From contig CANLGL010000026.1 in assembly GCA_947490345.1 (NCBI GenBank), positions 1 through 64,000 of the forward strand: 64,000 nucleotides of DNA. The letters run 5' to 3'. The DNA comes from Deltaproteobacteria bacterium. GTDB lineage: Bacteria; Myxococcota_A; UBA796; SXON01. The notes beneath the pieces were generated by a model. That model saw nothing but the letters and a program-made list of their open reading frames with translations. It was not told where the DNA came from and did not search any database. Position numbers and translations under genes: made by a program. The number at the start of each line of letters is the position of its first letter. Positions within the stretch are counted from its first letter, which is position 1. Of the stretch, positions 7,935-17,586 are shown piece after piece.

Positions 7935-9460
7935 AGGTCTACGTCCCCATTGACGCGGCGGCGCGGGCCGTCGGAGCGGACGATGTCGCGCTTGCGCTCG
8001 GCGCGCTGACCGACGTCGAGGTCGTCCGCACCAGCTCGCGCGGCATGTTCTGGCTGGAGCCCCTGGTCGAGGTCGACACGCCCGCTGGCCGCATGGCATA
8101 CGGTCCGGTCGCGACCGAGGACGTTGGCGTCCTGCTCGAATCGCTTCGCAGCGGCGCCGCGCACCCGCTGGGCCACGGCCCCATTGACGCGCACCCTTGG
8201 TTGGCTGGCCAGCGGCGGTTGACCTTTGCGCGCGCGGGGCTCCATGACCCGCTGGACCTCGACGCCTACGCGGCGACGGGCGGCTGGCTGGGGCTGTGGA
8301 ACGCACTTGGGCTCGATGGCGCCGCCATCGTAGAGGAGGTCGTGCGCTCCGGGCTTCGTGGCCGCGGCGGCGCTGCGTTCCCCGCGGGCATCAAGTGGCG
8401 CACCGTGCTGGCCACCCCGTCCGAGCAGAAGTACATCGCGTGCAACGCCGATGAGGGCGACTCCGGCACCTTCGCCGACCGGATGGTCATGGAGGGGGAT
8501 CCGTACCTGCTCATCGAGGGGATGATCATCGCCGGGCTCGCGGTCGGCGCCGACCAGGGCTTCATCTACATCCGGTCGGAGTACCCGGATGCGGAGCGCG
8601 TGTTCGGCGAAGCGGTCCGACGCGCCACGGCGGCGGGCTTTCTCGGGGACAGCGTGCTCGGGAGCGGGCGCCCATTCGCGCTCCACCTCCGCCGTGGCGC
8701 TGGTGCGTACATCTGCGGGGAAGAGACCGCGATGCTCGAGAGCCTCGAAGGAAAACGTGGGATGGTGCGTCCGAAGCCCCCGCTTCCCGCCGTCGCCGGA
8801 CTTTTCGGGAAACCCACGGTCATCAACAACGTGCTGACCCTGGCTGCCATTCCGACCATCCTCGACAAAGGTGGGGCGTTCTACGCGGAGTTCGGCATGG
8901 GGCGCTCCCGCGGGACGCTCCCCTTCCAGCTGGCAGGGAACATCCGGTGCGGCGGCCTCATCGAAGTCCCGTTCGGGCTCACGCTGCGTCAGCTCATCTA
9001 CGACTTCGGCGGCGGCACGGCGACGGGGCGTCCCGTTCGCGCAGTGCAGGTTGGGGGCCCGCTGGGGCCGTACCTGCCCGCGTCCGCGCTGGACACACCG
9101 CTCGACTACGAAGCTTTCGCCTCGGCTGGCGGGATGATCGGGCACGGCGGTGTCGTCGTGTTCGACGACACCGTCGACATGGCGGCGATGGCCCGGTACG
9201 CGATGGAATTTTGTGCCTTGGAGTCCTGCGGCAAGTGTACGCCGTGTCGGATCGGGTCGGTTCGCGGCGTGGAGGTCATCGATCGCCTGCTGGCGGGCGG
9301 TCCGCGTCGAGACGCGCAGCTGTCGCTGTTGCGCGACCTCTGTGACACCCTCGAGCAGGGCTCGCTCTGTGCCATGGGCGGAATGACGCCCTACCCGGTC
9401 AAGAGCGCGCTACAGCACTTTCCGGAAGACTTCGGGCTCGCTGTCCCCCCCTCCGCCTAG
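7931..9460 (+). CDS. fdsB: NAD-dependent formate dehydrogenase beta subunit (NuoF-like)
   Basis: This 509-residue diaphorase subunit binds FMN, NAD and a [4Fe-4S] cluster and reduces NAD+ with electrons from formate. The N-terminal about 110 residues are a thioredoxin-like extension, as in FdsB. Next come the NuoF core with GRGGAAFPAGIKW and GEETAMLESLEGKRG, and a C-terminal cluster site with C433, C436, C439 (ESCGKCTPCRIG) and C480 (SLCAMGG). The GTG start overlaps the fdsG stop, so the two are translationally coupled. fdsA follows after 9 bp. Confidence 0.94.
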   Translation: MKVYVPIDAAARAVGADDVALALGALTDVEVVRTSSRGMFWLEPLVEVDTPAGRMAYGPVATEDVGVLLESLRSGAAHPLGHGPIDAHPWLAGQRRLTFARAGLHDPLDLDAYAATGGWLGLWNALGLDGAAIVEEVVRSGLRGRGGAAFPAGIKWRTVLATPSEQKYIACNADEGDSGTFADRMVMEGDPYLLIEGMIIAGLAVGADQGFIYIRSEYPDAERVFGEAVRRATAAGFLGDSVLGSGRPFALHLRRGAGAYICGEETAMLESLEGKRGMVRPKPPLPAVAGLFGKPTVINNVLTLAAIPTILDKGGAFYAEFGMGRSRGTLPFQLAGNIRCGGLIEVPFGLTLRQLIYDFGGGTATGRPVRAVQVGGPLGPYLPASALDTPLDYEAFASAGGMIGHGGVVVFDDTVDMAAMARYAMEFCALESCGKCTPCRIGSVRGVEVIDRLLAGGPRRDAQLSLLRDLCDTLEQGSLCAMGGMTPYPVKSALQHFPEDFGLAVPPSA

Positions 9461-9469
9461 GCAGGTTCC

Positions 9470-12310
9470 ATGTACTCCGTAAAAGAACCCGACTCCGGCA
9501 CGCCCGCCCGCGTACACCCGGAGACCGTTCGGCTGGAAATCGACGGGGTCCGCGTCGATGTTGCCAAGGGCACCTCGGTCATGCGCGCTGCGGTCGACGC
9601 CGGGGTGCGCGTACCCAAGTTGTGCGCGACCGACAGCTTGGAGGCCTTTGGGTCTTGTCGGTTGTGCGTGGTCCAGATCGAGGGTCGGCGTGGATTTCCC
9701 GCTTCCTGCACCACCCTCTGCGAGCCCGGGATGAAGGTGCACACCCAGTCGCCAGCGCTGGCCAAGCTTCGTCGCAACACGATGGAGCTGTACATCTCCG
9801 ATCACCCGCTCGACTGCCTCACCTGTCCGGCCAACGGAAACTGTGAGCTGCAAGAGATGGCGGGCGTCGTCGGCCTGCGCGAGGTCCGCTACGGCTACGA
9901 GGGGGACAATCATCTGAGGGCTGAGAAGGACGAATCAAACCCGTACTTCACCTTCGATCCGTCGAAGTGCATCGTGTGCTCACGTTGCGTGCGCGCCTGC
10001 GAGGAGACCCAAGGCACCTTCGCGCTGACGGTGCAGGGACGCGGCTTCGGTTCGACCATCGCGCCGGGGGCGGGTGATTTCTTGTCGTCGGAGTGTGTCA
10101 GTTGCGGCGCGTGTGTTGCTGCCTGTCCGACGGCCACGCTGATGGAGAAGTCGGTGATCGAGGCCGGTCAGCCCGATCACAGCGTGGTGACCACCTGTGC
10201 CTACTGTGGGGTCGGCTGTTCATTCCGCGCCGAAATGCAAGGCAACGAGGTCGTGCGCATGGTTCCGAACAAGGACGGCCACGCCAATCACGGCCACTCC
10301 TGTGTGAAGGGCCGCTTCGCTTGGGGGTACGCCTCTCACCCTGACCGCCTGAAGCTCCCGATGATCCGGGCGAAGATCACCGACCCCTGGCGCTCGGTCA
10401 GTTGGGAGGAGGCCTTCTCCTACGCGGCTGGCGAAATCAAGCGCATCCAAGCGACGTACGGGCGTGGGTCGGTGGGGGGCATCACGTCCTCGCGCTGCAC
10501 CAACGAAGAGACCTTCCTGGTACAGAAGCTCGTGCGGGCCGCCTTCGGCAACAACAACGTCGACACCTGCGCCCGCGTGTGTCACTCGCCCACCGGGTAC
10601 GGTCTGAAGACGACACTCGGGGAGTCGGCCGGGACACAGCAGTTCGACTCGGTCATGAAAGCGGACTGCATTGTCGTCATCGGCGCCAACCCGCCCGACG
10701 CCCACCCCGTCTTCGCGTCACAGATGAAGCGTCGGCTCCGTCAGGGCGCCCGCCTCATCATCATCGATCCCCGCGCCACCGCTCTCGTCCGCTCGGCCCA
10801 CGTGCAGGCCGACTACCACTTGCCGCTGCGTCCGGGCACCAACGTTGCGCTCATCAACGCGATGGCTCACGTGGTGGTGACCGAGGGTCTGGTCCGCGAA
10901 GAGTACATCCACGAACGCTGTGATGTGGCCGAGTACCAGAAGTGGAAGGCCTTCGTCTCGCTCGAACGCAACTCGCCCGAAGCGATGGAGTCGGTCACGG
11001 GCGTCCCCGCCGCGGACGTGCGGGGGGCGGCGCGCCTCTACGGCAGCGCTGGGAACGGGGCGATCTACTATGGCCTCGGGGTCACCGAACACAGCCAGGG
11101 CTCGACCATGGTCATGGGCATCGCCAACCTCGCGATGGCCACCGGCAACATCGGTCGCGACGGCGTGGGCGTCAATCCTCTGCGCGGTCAGAACAACGTG
11201 CAGGGCGCCTGCGACATGGGCAGCTTTCCCCACGAGCTTCCCGGCTATCGGCACGTCAGCGACGGCGCCGTACGCGGGCTCTTCGAAGGGGTGTGGGGCG
11301 TCACGCTCGACCCGGAGCCGGGCCTGCGCATCCCGAACATGTTCGACGCGGCGCACGACGGTTCGTTTCGGGCGCTCTACGTGCAGGGCGAAGACATCGT
11401 GCAGTCCGATCCCGATACCCAGCACGTCACCGCCGCGATGGAAGCGATGGAGTGTGTCATCGTGCAGGACCTGTTCCTCAACGAGACCGCCAAGTACGCG
11501 CATGTTTTCTTCCCGGGTTCGTCGTTCCTGGAGAAGGACGGCACCTTCACCAATGCCGAGCGGCGCATCTCGCGCGTCCGGAAGGTGATGCCGCCGCTGA
11601 CGGGCCTCGCCGACTGGGAGATCACGGTTCGATTCGCGCAGGCGCTGGGCTACGCGATGCACTACGACCACCCCTCGCAGATCATGGCCGAGATCGCCAG
11701 CCTCACCCCCACCTTCACCGGGGTCACCTACGACAAGATCGACCGGCTCGGCAGCGTGCAATGGCCGTGCAACGACGCGGCGCCCAATGGAACGCCGGTC
11801 ATGCACATCGATCGCTTCGTCCGCGGCAAGGGTAGGTTCGTGGTCACGGAGTATGTGCCGACCGAAGAGCGTACCAGCCGTCGCTTTCCATTGTTGCTCA
11901 CCACCGGGCGCATTCTCAGCCAATACAACGTCGGGGCGCAGACCCGACGCACCCGGAACATCGAGTGGCACGACGAGGATGTGCTGGAGCTGCACCCCCA
12001 CGACGCCGAGCAACGGGGCATCCAAGCCGGCGATCGTGTGCGGGTCGAGTCTCGACAGGGGGAAACCACGCTCCACGTGGAGATCACCGAGCGGGTGCAG
12101 CCTGGGGTCGTCTATACGACCTTTCATCACCCGGAGAGCGGCGCCAACGTGGTCACCACCGAGAACTCCGATTGGGCCACCAATTGCCCCGAGTACAAGG
12201 TCACGGCCGTGCAGGTGTCGCTGTCCGAGGCGCCGAGCACGTGGCAGCGCCGGTTTGCCGACGTCGAACGGGCGCAAGCGGCGCTGGTGCCCACACCAGG
12301 CGCAAAGTGA
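9470..12310 (+). CDS. fdsA: NAD-dependent formate dehydrogenase alpha subunit, molybdenum catalytic
   Basis: This 946-residue catalytic subunit oxidises formate to CO2 at a Mo-bis-MGD site. Domains in order: [2Fe-2S] ferredoxin (C52, C63, C66, C80); His-Cys [4Fe-4S] site H112/C116/C119/C125; two [4Fe-4S] sites C167-C177 and C209-C219; Mo/Fe4S4 domain cysteines C243, C246, C250; molybdopterin body; C-terminal MGD-binding domain from about residue 800. The molybdenum ligand is Cys371 in the RVCHSPT motif, encoded by TGT, so this is the cysteine, not selenocysteine, enzyme. His372 and the following Ser/Pro/Thr match the family. Length and cluster set agree with FdsA of Cupriavidus-type soluble enzymes. 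Confidence 0.96.
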   Translation: MYSVKEPDSGTPARVHPETVRLEIDGVRVDVAKGTSVMRAAVDAGVRVPKLCATDSLEAFGSCRLCVVQIEGRRGFPASCTTLCEPGMKVHTQSPALAKLRRNTMELYISDHPLDCLTCPANGNCELQEMAGVVGLREVRYGYEGDNHLRAEKDESNPYFTFDPSKCIVCSRCVRACEETQGTFALTVQGRGFGSTIAPGAGDFLSSECVSCGACVAACPTATLMEKSVIEAGQPDHSVVTTCAYCGVGCSFRAEMQGNEVVRMVPNKDGHANHGHSCVKGRFAWGYASHPDRLKLPMIRAKITDPWRSVSWEEAFSYAAGEIKRIQATYGRGSVGGITSSRCTNEETFLVQKLVRAAFGNNNVDTCARVCHSPTGYGLKTTLGESAGTQQFDSVMKADCIVVIGANPPDAHPVFASQMKRRLRQGARLIIIDPRATALVRSAHVQADYHLPLRPGTNVALINAMAHVVVTEGLVREEYIHERCDVAEYQKWKAFVSLERNSPEAMESVTGVPAADVRGAARLYGSAGNGAIYYGLGVTEHSQGSTMVMGIANLAMATGNIGRDGVGVNPLRGQNNVQGACDMGSFPHELPGYRHVSDGAVRGLFEGVWGVTLDPEPGLRIPNMFDAAHDGSFRALYVQGEDIVQSDPDTQHVTAAMEAMECVIVQDLFLNETAKYAHVFFPGSSFLEKDGTFTNAERRISRVRKVMPPLTGLADWEITVRFAQALGYAMHYDHPSQIMAEIASLTPTFTGVTYDKIDRLGSVQWPCNDAAPNGTPVMHIDRFVRGKGRFVVTEYVPTEERTSRRFPLLLTTGRILSQYNVGAQTRRTRNIEWHDEDVLELHPHDAEQRGIQAGDRVRVESRQGETTLHVEITERVQPGVVYTTFHHPESGANVVTTENSDWATNCPEYKVTAVQVSLSEAPSTWQRRFADVERAQAALVPTPGAK

Positions 12311-12561
12311 ACGCCGCCAAGCTGGTCAAGATGGCGAACCAGATCGCGGCGTTCTTCGAGGGCGAGCCCCAGCCGGACGCCGTGCTCGAAGGCATCGCGA
12401 GCCACCTCTGCCGCTTCTGGGACCCGCGCATGCGACGGGAGCTTTTGGCGCTCGTGGACGCGGGGGCGGCGCAAGAGCTGCGACCTTCCGTCGTCCAGGC
12501 GCTCGGTATGCACCGCGCTCGCGTGGACCCCGGGGTCTCGCGCCAGCCGACCGGGAAGTGA
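12307..12561 (+). CDS. fdsD: Formate dehydrogenase delta subunit
   Basis: This 84-residue protein has the FdsD signature: LVKMANQIAAFFEG near the N-terminus and HLCRFWDPRMRRELL in the middle. FdsD is a small accessory or structural subunit of the Mo-dependent, NAD-linked enzyme. Its GTG start overlaps the fdsA stop (GTGA). In the classical order fdsGBACD a sulfurtransferase gene fdsC (FdhD-like) lies between A and D; here it is absent, so cofactor sulfuration must be provided from elsewhere. Confidence 0.9.
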   Translation: MNAAKLVKMANQIAAFFEGEPQPDAVLEGIASHLCRFWDPRMRRELLALVDAGAAQELRPSVVQALGMHRARVDPGVSRQPTGK

Positions 12562-12567
12562 CACAAC

Positions 12568-13887
12568 ATGTTCATCCTTCTTTTCGCCTGCACCGGCCCC
12601 GACACCGGTGAGGCCGCCGGTGCCCTCACCCCCGCCGTTACCCTCGATGCCGAGAGCGAAACCGCGCTGACCGCCGCGTGGACGACCGACAGGCCAGCGG
12701 ATGCGGCCATCGAGTACGGCGGGGACGACCAGTACGGAGACCGCGTTGTGGGCTGGTCTTCGGAGGATGGCCTGGAGCATGCGGTGGTGCTGGCCGGATT
12801 GGCCGCCGGCCATGAGTGGCATTGGCGTGCGGTCTCCACCGGCGCCGCGACCGAGGTTTCAGCGGACCAGCTTTTCCTCCCCAGGCGGGCTCCGCCCGAG
12901 ATCCCGGGGCTCACGGTCACGGGTGACTACGACGGCCTGGTGGTGACGCCGCTCCTCGGCAGCGGGACCTTCGTGGCCATGTACGACGGCGAGGGGCGCG
13001 TGGTCTGGTGGCGCAAGTTGGCCGACGAACTGGATATCCTGACGCAGGCGCGGCTGAGCCTCGACGGCCGGTCCGTGGTGGCGATGGCAGACGACCCGGC
13101 GCTGGACGGCACCGAGACCGCGCTCCATCGCTTCCCGATTGCGGGCGGGGACGCGGCGATCACCCCTCTCGGCAACGCGCACCACGACTTCGTCGAGCTG
13201 GTCGACGGCGGCTACGCGACGCTTCAGTACGACACCCGGCCGTACGCGGGGCAAGAGGTGCGGGGCGACGTCCTGGTCGCCGTGGACGCCGACGGCGACA
13301 CCACCCCGGTCTGGAGTACCTGGGATGACCGTCAGCCCGGCGACCTCGATCAGTACCCGACGGTGAAGGGGGTCGGCCCCGACTGGACCCACCTGAACAG
13401 CATTGTGTATGACGACGGGATCTATTGGCTGTCGAGCTACCAGCTGCGCTGTTTGTTTCTGGTGGATGGTGAGGCAGGCGCGCTGGTCGGGCAGATCGCC
13501 GGCCCCGACGCCGATGTGCTCCTGGCCGGGGACGAGGGCTTCGGCCCGCAGCACTCTCCCATCCCGACCGAAGGCGGCTTCCTCTTGTTCAACAACCGGC
13601 CCCTCGACACGGTCCCGTTGTGGAGCGAAGCGGTGGAGTTCACCCTGGACATGGACAAGCGTGAGTTCTCCCGCCGATCGAGCTACGACGCCGATCGCAG
13701 CGTGTTCACCGCGGTTTTCGGCAACGTCGAGCCGATGGCCGACGAGGGCCGGTTCATCGGGTGGGGTAGTGCCGGGCGGCTGACCGTCCTCGGCGCCGAC
13801 GGCACGCCGACGTGGGACGCCGCTTCGCCGCTCGGAAGTGCCTTCGGGTTCGCCCATCCCGTGGTCGCGCTCTCGGGAGTGCCGTGA
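12568..13887 (+). CDS. Arylsulfotransferase (ASST)-like lipoprotein, copy 1
   Basis: The 439 residues begin with a very short lipobox (LLFAC, Cys8); an in-frame stop nine bases upstream of the ATG excludes a longer signal. An Fn3-like domain follows (about 20-95, WTTDRPADAAIEYG), then an ASST-type beta-propeller. Three histidine motifs occur in order: NAHHDF, DWTHLNS and GPQHS. They correspond in order to the three catalytic-region histidines of AssT, though that mapping is my inference. AssT enzymes move sulfate between phenols in the periplasm; whether this one is active is unknown. It lies 6 bp after fdsD on the same strand and so may be co-transcribed. Confidence 0.75.
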   Translation: MFILLFACTGPDTGEAAGALTPAVTLDAESETALTAAWTTDRPADAAIEYGGDDQYGDRVVGWSSEDGLEHAVVLAGLAAGHEWHWRAVSTGAATEVSADQLFLPRRAPPEIPGLTVTGDYDGLVVTPLLGSGTFVAMYDGEGRVVWWRKLADELDILTQARLSLDGRSVVAMADDPALDGTETALHRFPIAGGDAAITPLGNAHHDFVELVDGGYATLQYDTRPYAGQEVRGDVLVAVDADGDTTPVWSTWDDRQPGDLDQYPTVKGVGPDWTHLNSIVYDDGIYWLSSYQLRCLFLVDGEAGALVGQIAGPDADVLLAGDEGFGPQHSPIPTEGGFLLFNNRPLDTVPLWSEAVEFTLDMDKREFSRRSSYDADRSVFTAVFGNVEPMADEGRFIGWGSAGRLTVLGADGTPTWDAASPLGSAFGFAHPVVALSGVP

Positions 13888-14807
13888 TCCTGGTCGCGCT
13901 TTTGGCCTGCCCGTACGACACCCCGCCAGACTCGGCCGACCCCGACGCCGCCGCCCTGCCGCTCGCTTTCGCCGACGCGAACAACTACGGGCTGACCCTC
14001 GAGCTCGCCGCCGAACCCATCGCGATCGCGGAGCGCTCCAACAGCCTCGTCAGCTGGGAGGACCTCCGCGTGGACCTGCGCGGCACGGCGGTGAGCGCGA
14101 TCGATGTCCGCACCATCGAGCTGTGGTGGCTCCAAGCGCTCGAACCCGCCCAGGTGCTCAGCGCGATCGAAGGCGGCACGCTCACCCAGGGGGACATCGC
14201 CTTGAGCGCCTTCGGAAAACCGCCGCTCGGGACGGTCTCGGTGCATCTGAACCAGCTTGCATTCTTCTCCGGCCAGTTCGAGCCCGAGGAGTACCTGGTG
14301 GGCGGGGCAGGCACATGGCTGCTGCTGTTGAAGAACGAAGCCGAAGCAGCCGCAAGTTTCCAGCTGCTGACCCCCGAACCAGGCGGCGTCACGGAGCTCA
14401 GCTTCGCCAACGATAGCGCTACCCTGGTGCTCGCCGCTGATCTCGAGCTTGGCGCGCCATTGGTGATTCCTGCGGGGGAGGCCCCCGCGTTCGACTGGTC
14501 GACGCTGACCGCCGACGGGCGCGGTGCCCCGGTGCTCGCCGACGGCTTCGACCAGCTGACCATCGCCCGCTTCGAGGGCGCTCCCGCCTCGCTGGAAGCG
14601 GACTTCGCCCACCTCGAGCTGCTGGCCAGCGAGACCTGGTCGATGAGCGTCAAAGGGGAAACGTCGGCCGCGTCGGCGAGGCTTCAAAACGCCGAGGGTG
14701 GTTCTTTTTCCGGTATTTCGGGAGACGGCACCTGGCTCCTGTGGTTGGGCTGCCGGTCCTGCCTGAGCTTCGCCCCACGCGCAATCGTGCGGCTGACGAC
14801 GAATTGA
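13884..14807 (+). CDS. Uncharacterised lipoprotein between ASST copies
   Basis: This encodes 307 residues from GTG 13884, overlapping the previous stop (GTGA). It starts with a short lipobox (ALLAC, Cys9); an ATG at 13812 would give a more usual Arg/Lys-rich leader but overlaps the preceding gene by 76 bp. The rest is a beta-rich, secreted-type sequence with no motif I recognise (for example TIELWWLQALEPAQVL, AGTWLLLLKNE) and two Cys near the C-terminus. Its position inside the ASST cluster suggests a linked envelope role, but no function can be assigned. Confidence 0.65.
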   Translation: MILVALLACPYDTPPDSADPDAAALPLAFADANNYGLTLELAAEPIAIAERSNSLVSWEDLRVDLRGTAVSAIDVRTIELWWLQALEPAQVLSAIEGGTLTQGDIALSAFGKPPLGTVSVHLNQLAFFSGQFEPEEYLVGGAGTWLLLLKNEAEAAASFQLLTPEPGGVTELSFANDSATLVLAADLELGAPLVIPAGEAPAFDWSTLTADGRGAPVLADGFDQLTIARFEGAPASLEADFAHLELLASETWSMSVKGETSAASARLQNAEGGSFSGISGDGTWLLWLGCRSCLSFAPRAIVRLTTN

Positions 14808-14845
14808 CGCGGAACAGGGATCGGTTTTCCGATTATGGAGGCATT

Positions 14846-16174
14846 GTGGGCACGATGATCACCTTGTCGTTTATGGCTTGCGTCGGCACCACCCCGGTTG
14901 AAACACTGGAGGTCGAGGTCTCGGTTGACGTGGAGTCACACACGGCGCTGACCGTCTCGTGGACGACGGAAGAGCCCGCCGACGCGGCGATCGAGGTCGG
15001 CACGGACGCCGGGTACGGCCGACGTGTCGAAGGTTGGTCTTCGGCAGATGGGCTCGAGCACGCGGTCGTGCTTGCCGGACTTGGTGCCGACGCGCCGTGG
15101 CATTGGCGGGCCATCTCTGCGGTCGCAGGGGACGTCGTCGTCTCGGAAGGCGCGATCTTTGAAGCGGCCGCCGCGCCCGCCGATCTGCCCGAGCTCGTGG
15201 TGACCGGCAGCTACGACGGCCTGGTCGTCGGGCCGATGCACGTCGGCGAAAGCTACGTTGCAATCTACCGCGCCGACGGACTGCCGGTCTGGTGGCGCAA
15301 GATGTCCACCACGACGGTTTCCTTGACGCAGGCACGGATGAGCCTGGACGGACGCGCCGTGGTGCTGATCGGTACCTTTCCCGAATTGGGGCGCGACACG
15401 GCCATCGTGCGCCTTCCCCTCGCCGGGGGCGAACCGACCATCGCTTTTGTCCCGAACGGGCACCACGACTTCATGGAACGACCGGAGGGCGGGTACGCCG
15501 TCCTTGCCCGCGACATCCGGGACGTTGCTGGCTACGAGGTAGAAGGCGACGCGCTGGTGGAGGTATCGGAGTCGGGCGAGATCACGACGATTTGGAGCAG
15601 TTGGGACCTCGGCCTCCACATCGATCCGGCCTCGCTCCCCGAGCTGGAAGGCAGCGAGCGGCGGGAGTGGACCCACATGAACAGCGTGGCCTACCAGGAA
15701 GGCAACTACTGGTTGTCGAGCTACCTGCTCGAGGCAGTCTTCGTCGTTCAGCGCGACACGGGCGCGCTGCTCTCGACCATCGGCGGCGACAATAGCGACG
15801 TGCGCGTCGCTGGCGACGGCGAGGGGTTCGGTCCGCAGCACGGCGTGCTCCCGACGGATGGCGGCTTTCTGGTGTTCAACAACCGGAAGAACGAGCCGGG
15901 TGACTCGTGGGCCGAAGTGGTGGAGTACGAGCTGGACTTGCGGAAGGGTGAGTACACGCGCCGATGGAGCTACAACGCCGATCGTGCACTCTTCACCCCT
16001 GTCTTGGGCAACGTCGACCCGCTTCCCGAAGGTGGGCACTTCACCGCCTGGGGTCTCGCCGGCAACCTGACGATTCTCGACGACAGCCACACCCCGACTT
16101 GGGAAGCGGCAACGCCACTGGGCAGCACATTCGCGTATGCGCATCCCGTGGCGGCGCTTTCCGGCGAGCCCTGA
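14846..16174 (+). CDS. Arylsulfotransferase (ASST)-like lipoprotein, copy 2
   Basis: The 442 residues start at GTG 14846, chosen because GGAGG sits five bases upstream; ATG 14855 is less well placed. The lipobox is SFMAC (Cys12). Fn3-like domain and propeller follow as in copy 1, with NGHHDF, EWTHMNS and GPQHG in the three histidine positions. The last motif ends in Gly instead of Ser. It is close in sequence to copies 1 and 3 along the whole length, and its upstream region resembles that of copy 3, so these look like tandem duplicates. Predicted outer-membrane or periplasm-facing lipoprotein. Confidence 0.75.
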   Translation: MGTMITLSFMACVGTTPVETLEVEVSVDVESHTALTVSWTTEEPADAAIEVGTDAGYGRRVEGWSSADGLEHAVVLAGLGADAPWHWRAISAVAGDVVVSEGAIFEAAAAPADLPELVVTGSYDGLVVGPMHVGESYVAIYRADGLPVWWRKMSTTTVSLTQARMSLDGRAVVLIGTFPELGRDTAIVRLPLAGGEPTIAFVPNGHHDFMERPEGGYAVLARDIRDVAGYEVEGDALVEVSESGEITTIWSSWDLGLHIDPASLPELEGSERREWTHMNSVAYQEGNYWLSSYLLEAVFVVQRDTGALLSTIGGDNSDVRVAGDGEGFGPQHGVLPTDGGFLVFNNRKNEPGDSWAEVVEYELDLRKGEYTRRWSYNADRALFTPVLGNVDPLPEGGHFTAWGLAGNLTILDDSHTPTWEAATPLGSTFAYAHPVAALSGEP

Positions 16175-16229
16175 CCGAAGGCTGACAAACGCGGGCGATC
16201 GGTTCCGCGGTTCCCGGCATTATCGTGGC

Positions 16230-17531
16230 ATGATCGTCATCCTCATCGCCTGCGCCGAGCCTGACGCCTCCGCGACGCTCCTCGATCTCGACATCCACGT
16301 TGACGACGCTACCGGAGCGGTCTTGACCGTGTCCTGGGAGACCGAAACTGCCGCGGATGCGTCGCTCGAGTTCGGGTTCGACGAAACGTACGGCAAGCGC
16401 GTTGGCGGCGCCACGTCCGAGGACGGCTTGGAGCATTCGGTAGTCCTGGCCGGCCTGAGCCCCGACGCCACCTGGCACTGGCGCGCGGTGTCGGGAGCGC
16501 GGGTCTCTGCAGATCAGACCTTCGACCCCGAGCCCGCCCCGGTGGACGTCCCCTGGCTCACGGTGGGCGGGACGTACGACGGCCTGGTCCTGGTTCCGAC
16601 GATGGTCGGGACCGCCGGGTACGCGGTCCTCTACAACGGCGATGGACAGCCGGTTTGGTGGGTTCAGATGCCGCCGTCGGTGGTGCCGCTGACCCAGGCG
16701 CGGCTGAGCAACGACGGGCGGGCGGTGCTGGTGATGGCGACCTTCCCGGAGACCGGCCCGACCGTGGTCATCGCGCGGCTGCCCATCGCGGGCGGGGAGC
16801 CCACCTTGACGCTCGCGGTCGATGCCCACCACGACTTCTACGAGCTTCCCACCGGCGGCTACGCCGCGATCGTGCGTGATGTTCGTCAAGCGCAGGGCTT
16901 CGAGGTCGAGGGTGACGCGATCGTGGAGTACACGCTCGACGGGCTCAGCAGTACGCGCTGGAGTACCTGGGATGCTGGCGAGCCCCAAGGCGTGGCGGCA
17001 ATGCCCTTGGCGGCCTCGGGCCGCAAGGACTGGACCCATCTCAACAGCCTGGTGTATGCTGACAACAACTACTGGCTATCCAGCTATACCTATGACAGCC
17101 TCATGGTCGTGCATGGCGCGACCGGGGCGCTGGTCGCGACCATCGGCGGCCCGGATTCCGACGTCGTGCTGACCGCCGGCGAGGGCTTCGGACCCCAGCA
17201 CTCCGTGCTCCCGACGGACGGCGGCTTCGTCGTCTTCAACAACCGGCCGCCCGGACCCGATTCTTACAGCGAGGCCGTCGAGTACAGCTTGGACTTGCGC
17301 ACCCGCGAGTACGCCCGGCGTTGGAATTACGACGGAGACAGGCACACCGCGGCGCCGCTCTTGGGCAACGTGGATCCGATCGCCGAGGGCGGACACCTCG
17401 TCGCCTGGGGTTCCGGGGGCCGCCTCTCGATTCTGGACGCCGACCACGAGGCTACGTGGGAAGCCAACGCGTCGATCGGGGTGGCCTTCGGCTTCTCACA
17501 CCTGGTGGCGGGGCTTTCGGGGGTACCGTAG
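16230..17531 (+). CDS. Arylsulfotransferase (ASST)-like lipoprotein, copy 3
   Basis: The 433 residues begin MIVILIACAEPD (lipobox Cys8). The layout is as in copies 1 and 2: Fn3-like domain, then propeller with DAHHDF, DWTHLNS and GPQHS. The ATG is the natural start because upstream in-frame sequence is unlike a leader. The 45 bases before the start resemble those before copy 2 (both carry GATCGGTT near the same distance), pointing to duplication of gene plus upstream region. Two hairpins follow the stop, before the convergent copy 4. Confidence 0.75.
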   Translation: MIVILIACAEPDASATLLDLDIHVDDATGAVLTVSWETETAADASLEFGFDETYGKRVGGATSEDGLEHSVVLAGLSPDATWHWRAVSGARVSADQTFDPEPAPVDVPWLTVGGTYDGLVLVPTMVGTAGYAVLYNGDGQPVWWVQMPPSVVPLTQARLSNDGRAVLVMATFPETGPTVVIARLPIAGGEPTLTLAVDAHHDFYELPTGGYAAIVRDVRQAQGFEVEGDAIVEYTLDGLSSTRWSTWDAGEPQGVAAMPLAASGRKDWTHLNSLVYADNNYWLSSYTYDSLMVVHGATGALVATIGGPDSDVVLTAGEGFGPQHSVLPTDGGFVVFNNRPPGPDSYSEAVEYSLDLRTREYARRWNYDGDRHTAAPLLGNVDPIAEGGHLVAWGSGGRLSILDADHEATWEANASIGVAFGFSHLVAGLSGVP

Positions 17532-17548
17532 GGGCTACCAAGAAACGG

Positions 17549-17572
17549 GGAAGAGGGCTCGCCGCCCTCTCC
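17549..17572. terminator. GC-rich hairpin after ASST copy 3
   Basis: GAGGGC and GCCCTC flank a five-base loop, extended outward by further complementary bases. There is no T-run, so it is either a factor-dependent end or part of the intergenic repeat family seen at 38321 and 42600, which begins with a similar hairpin. It lies between convergent genes. Confidence 0.4.
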
Positions 17573-17586
17573 CCCTCACCGCAGTC

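Noticed and set aside
10562-10600. Selenocysteine in the formate dehydrogenase catalytic subunit
   Set aside because: The molybdenum-ligand codon is TGT (Cys371), with no TGA in frame.
10718-12277. 519-codon minus-strand frame opposite fdsA
   Set aside because: Shadow of the molybdopterin domain; His/Val/Asp-rich without any recognisable fold.
13812-13883. ATG 13812 as start of the 307-residue lipoprotein
   Set aside because: It would give an Arg/Lys-rich leader but overlaps the previous gene by 76 bp; GTG 13884 with the GTGA overlap fits the local style better, though it is not excluded.
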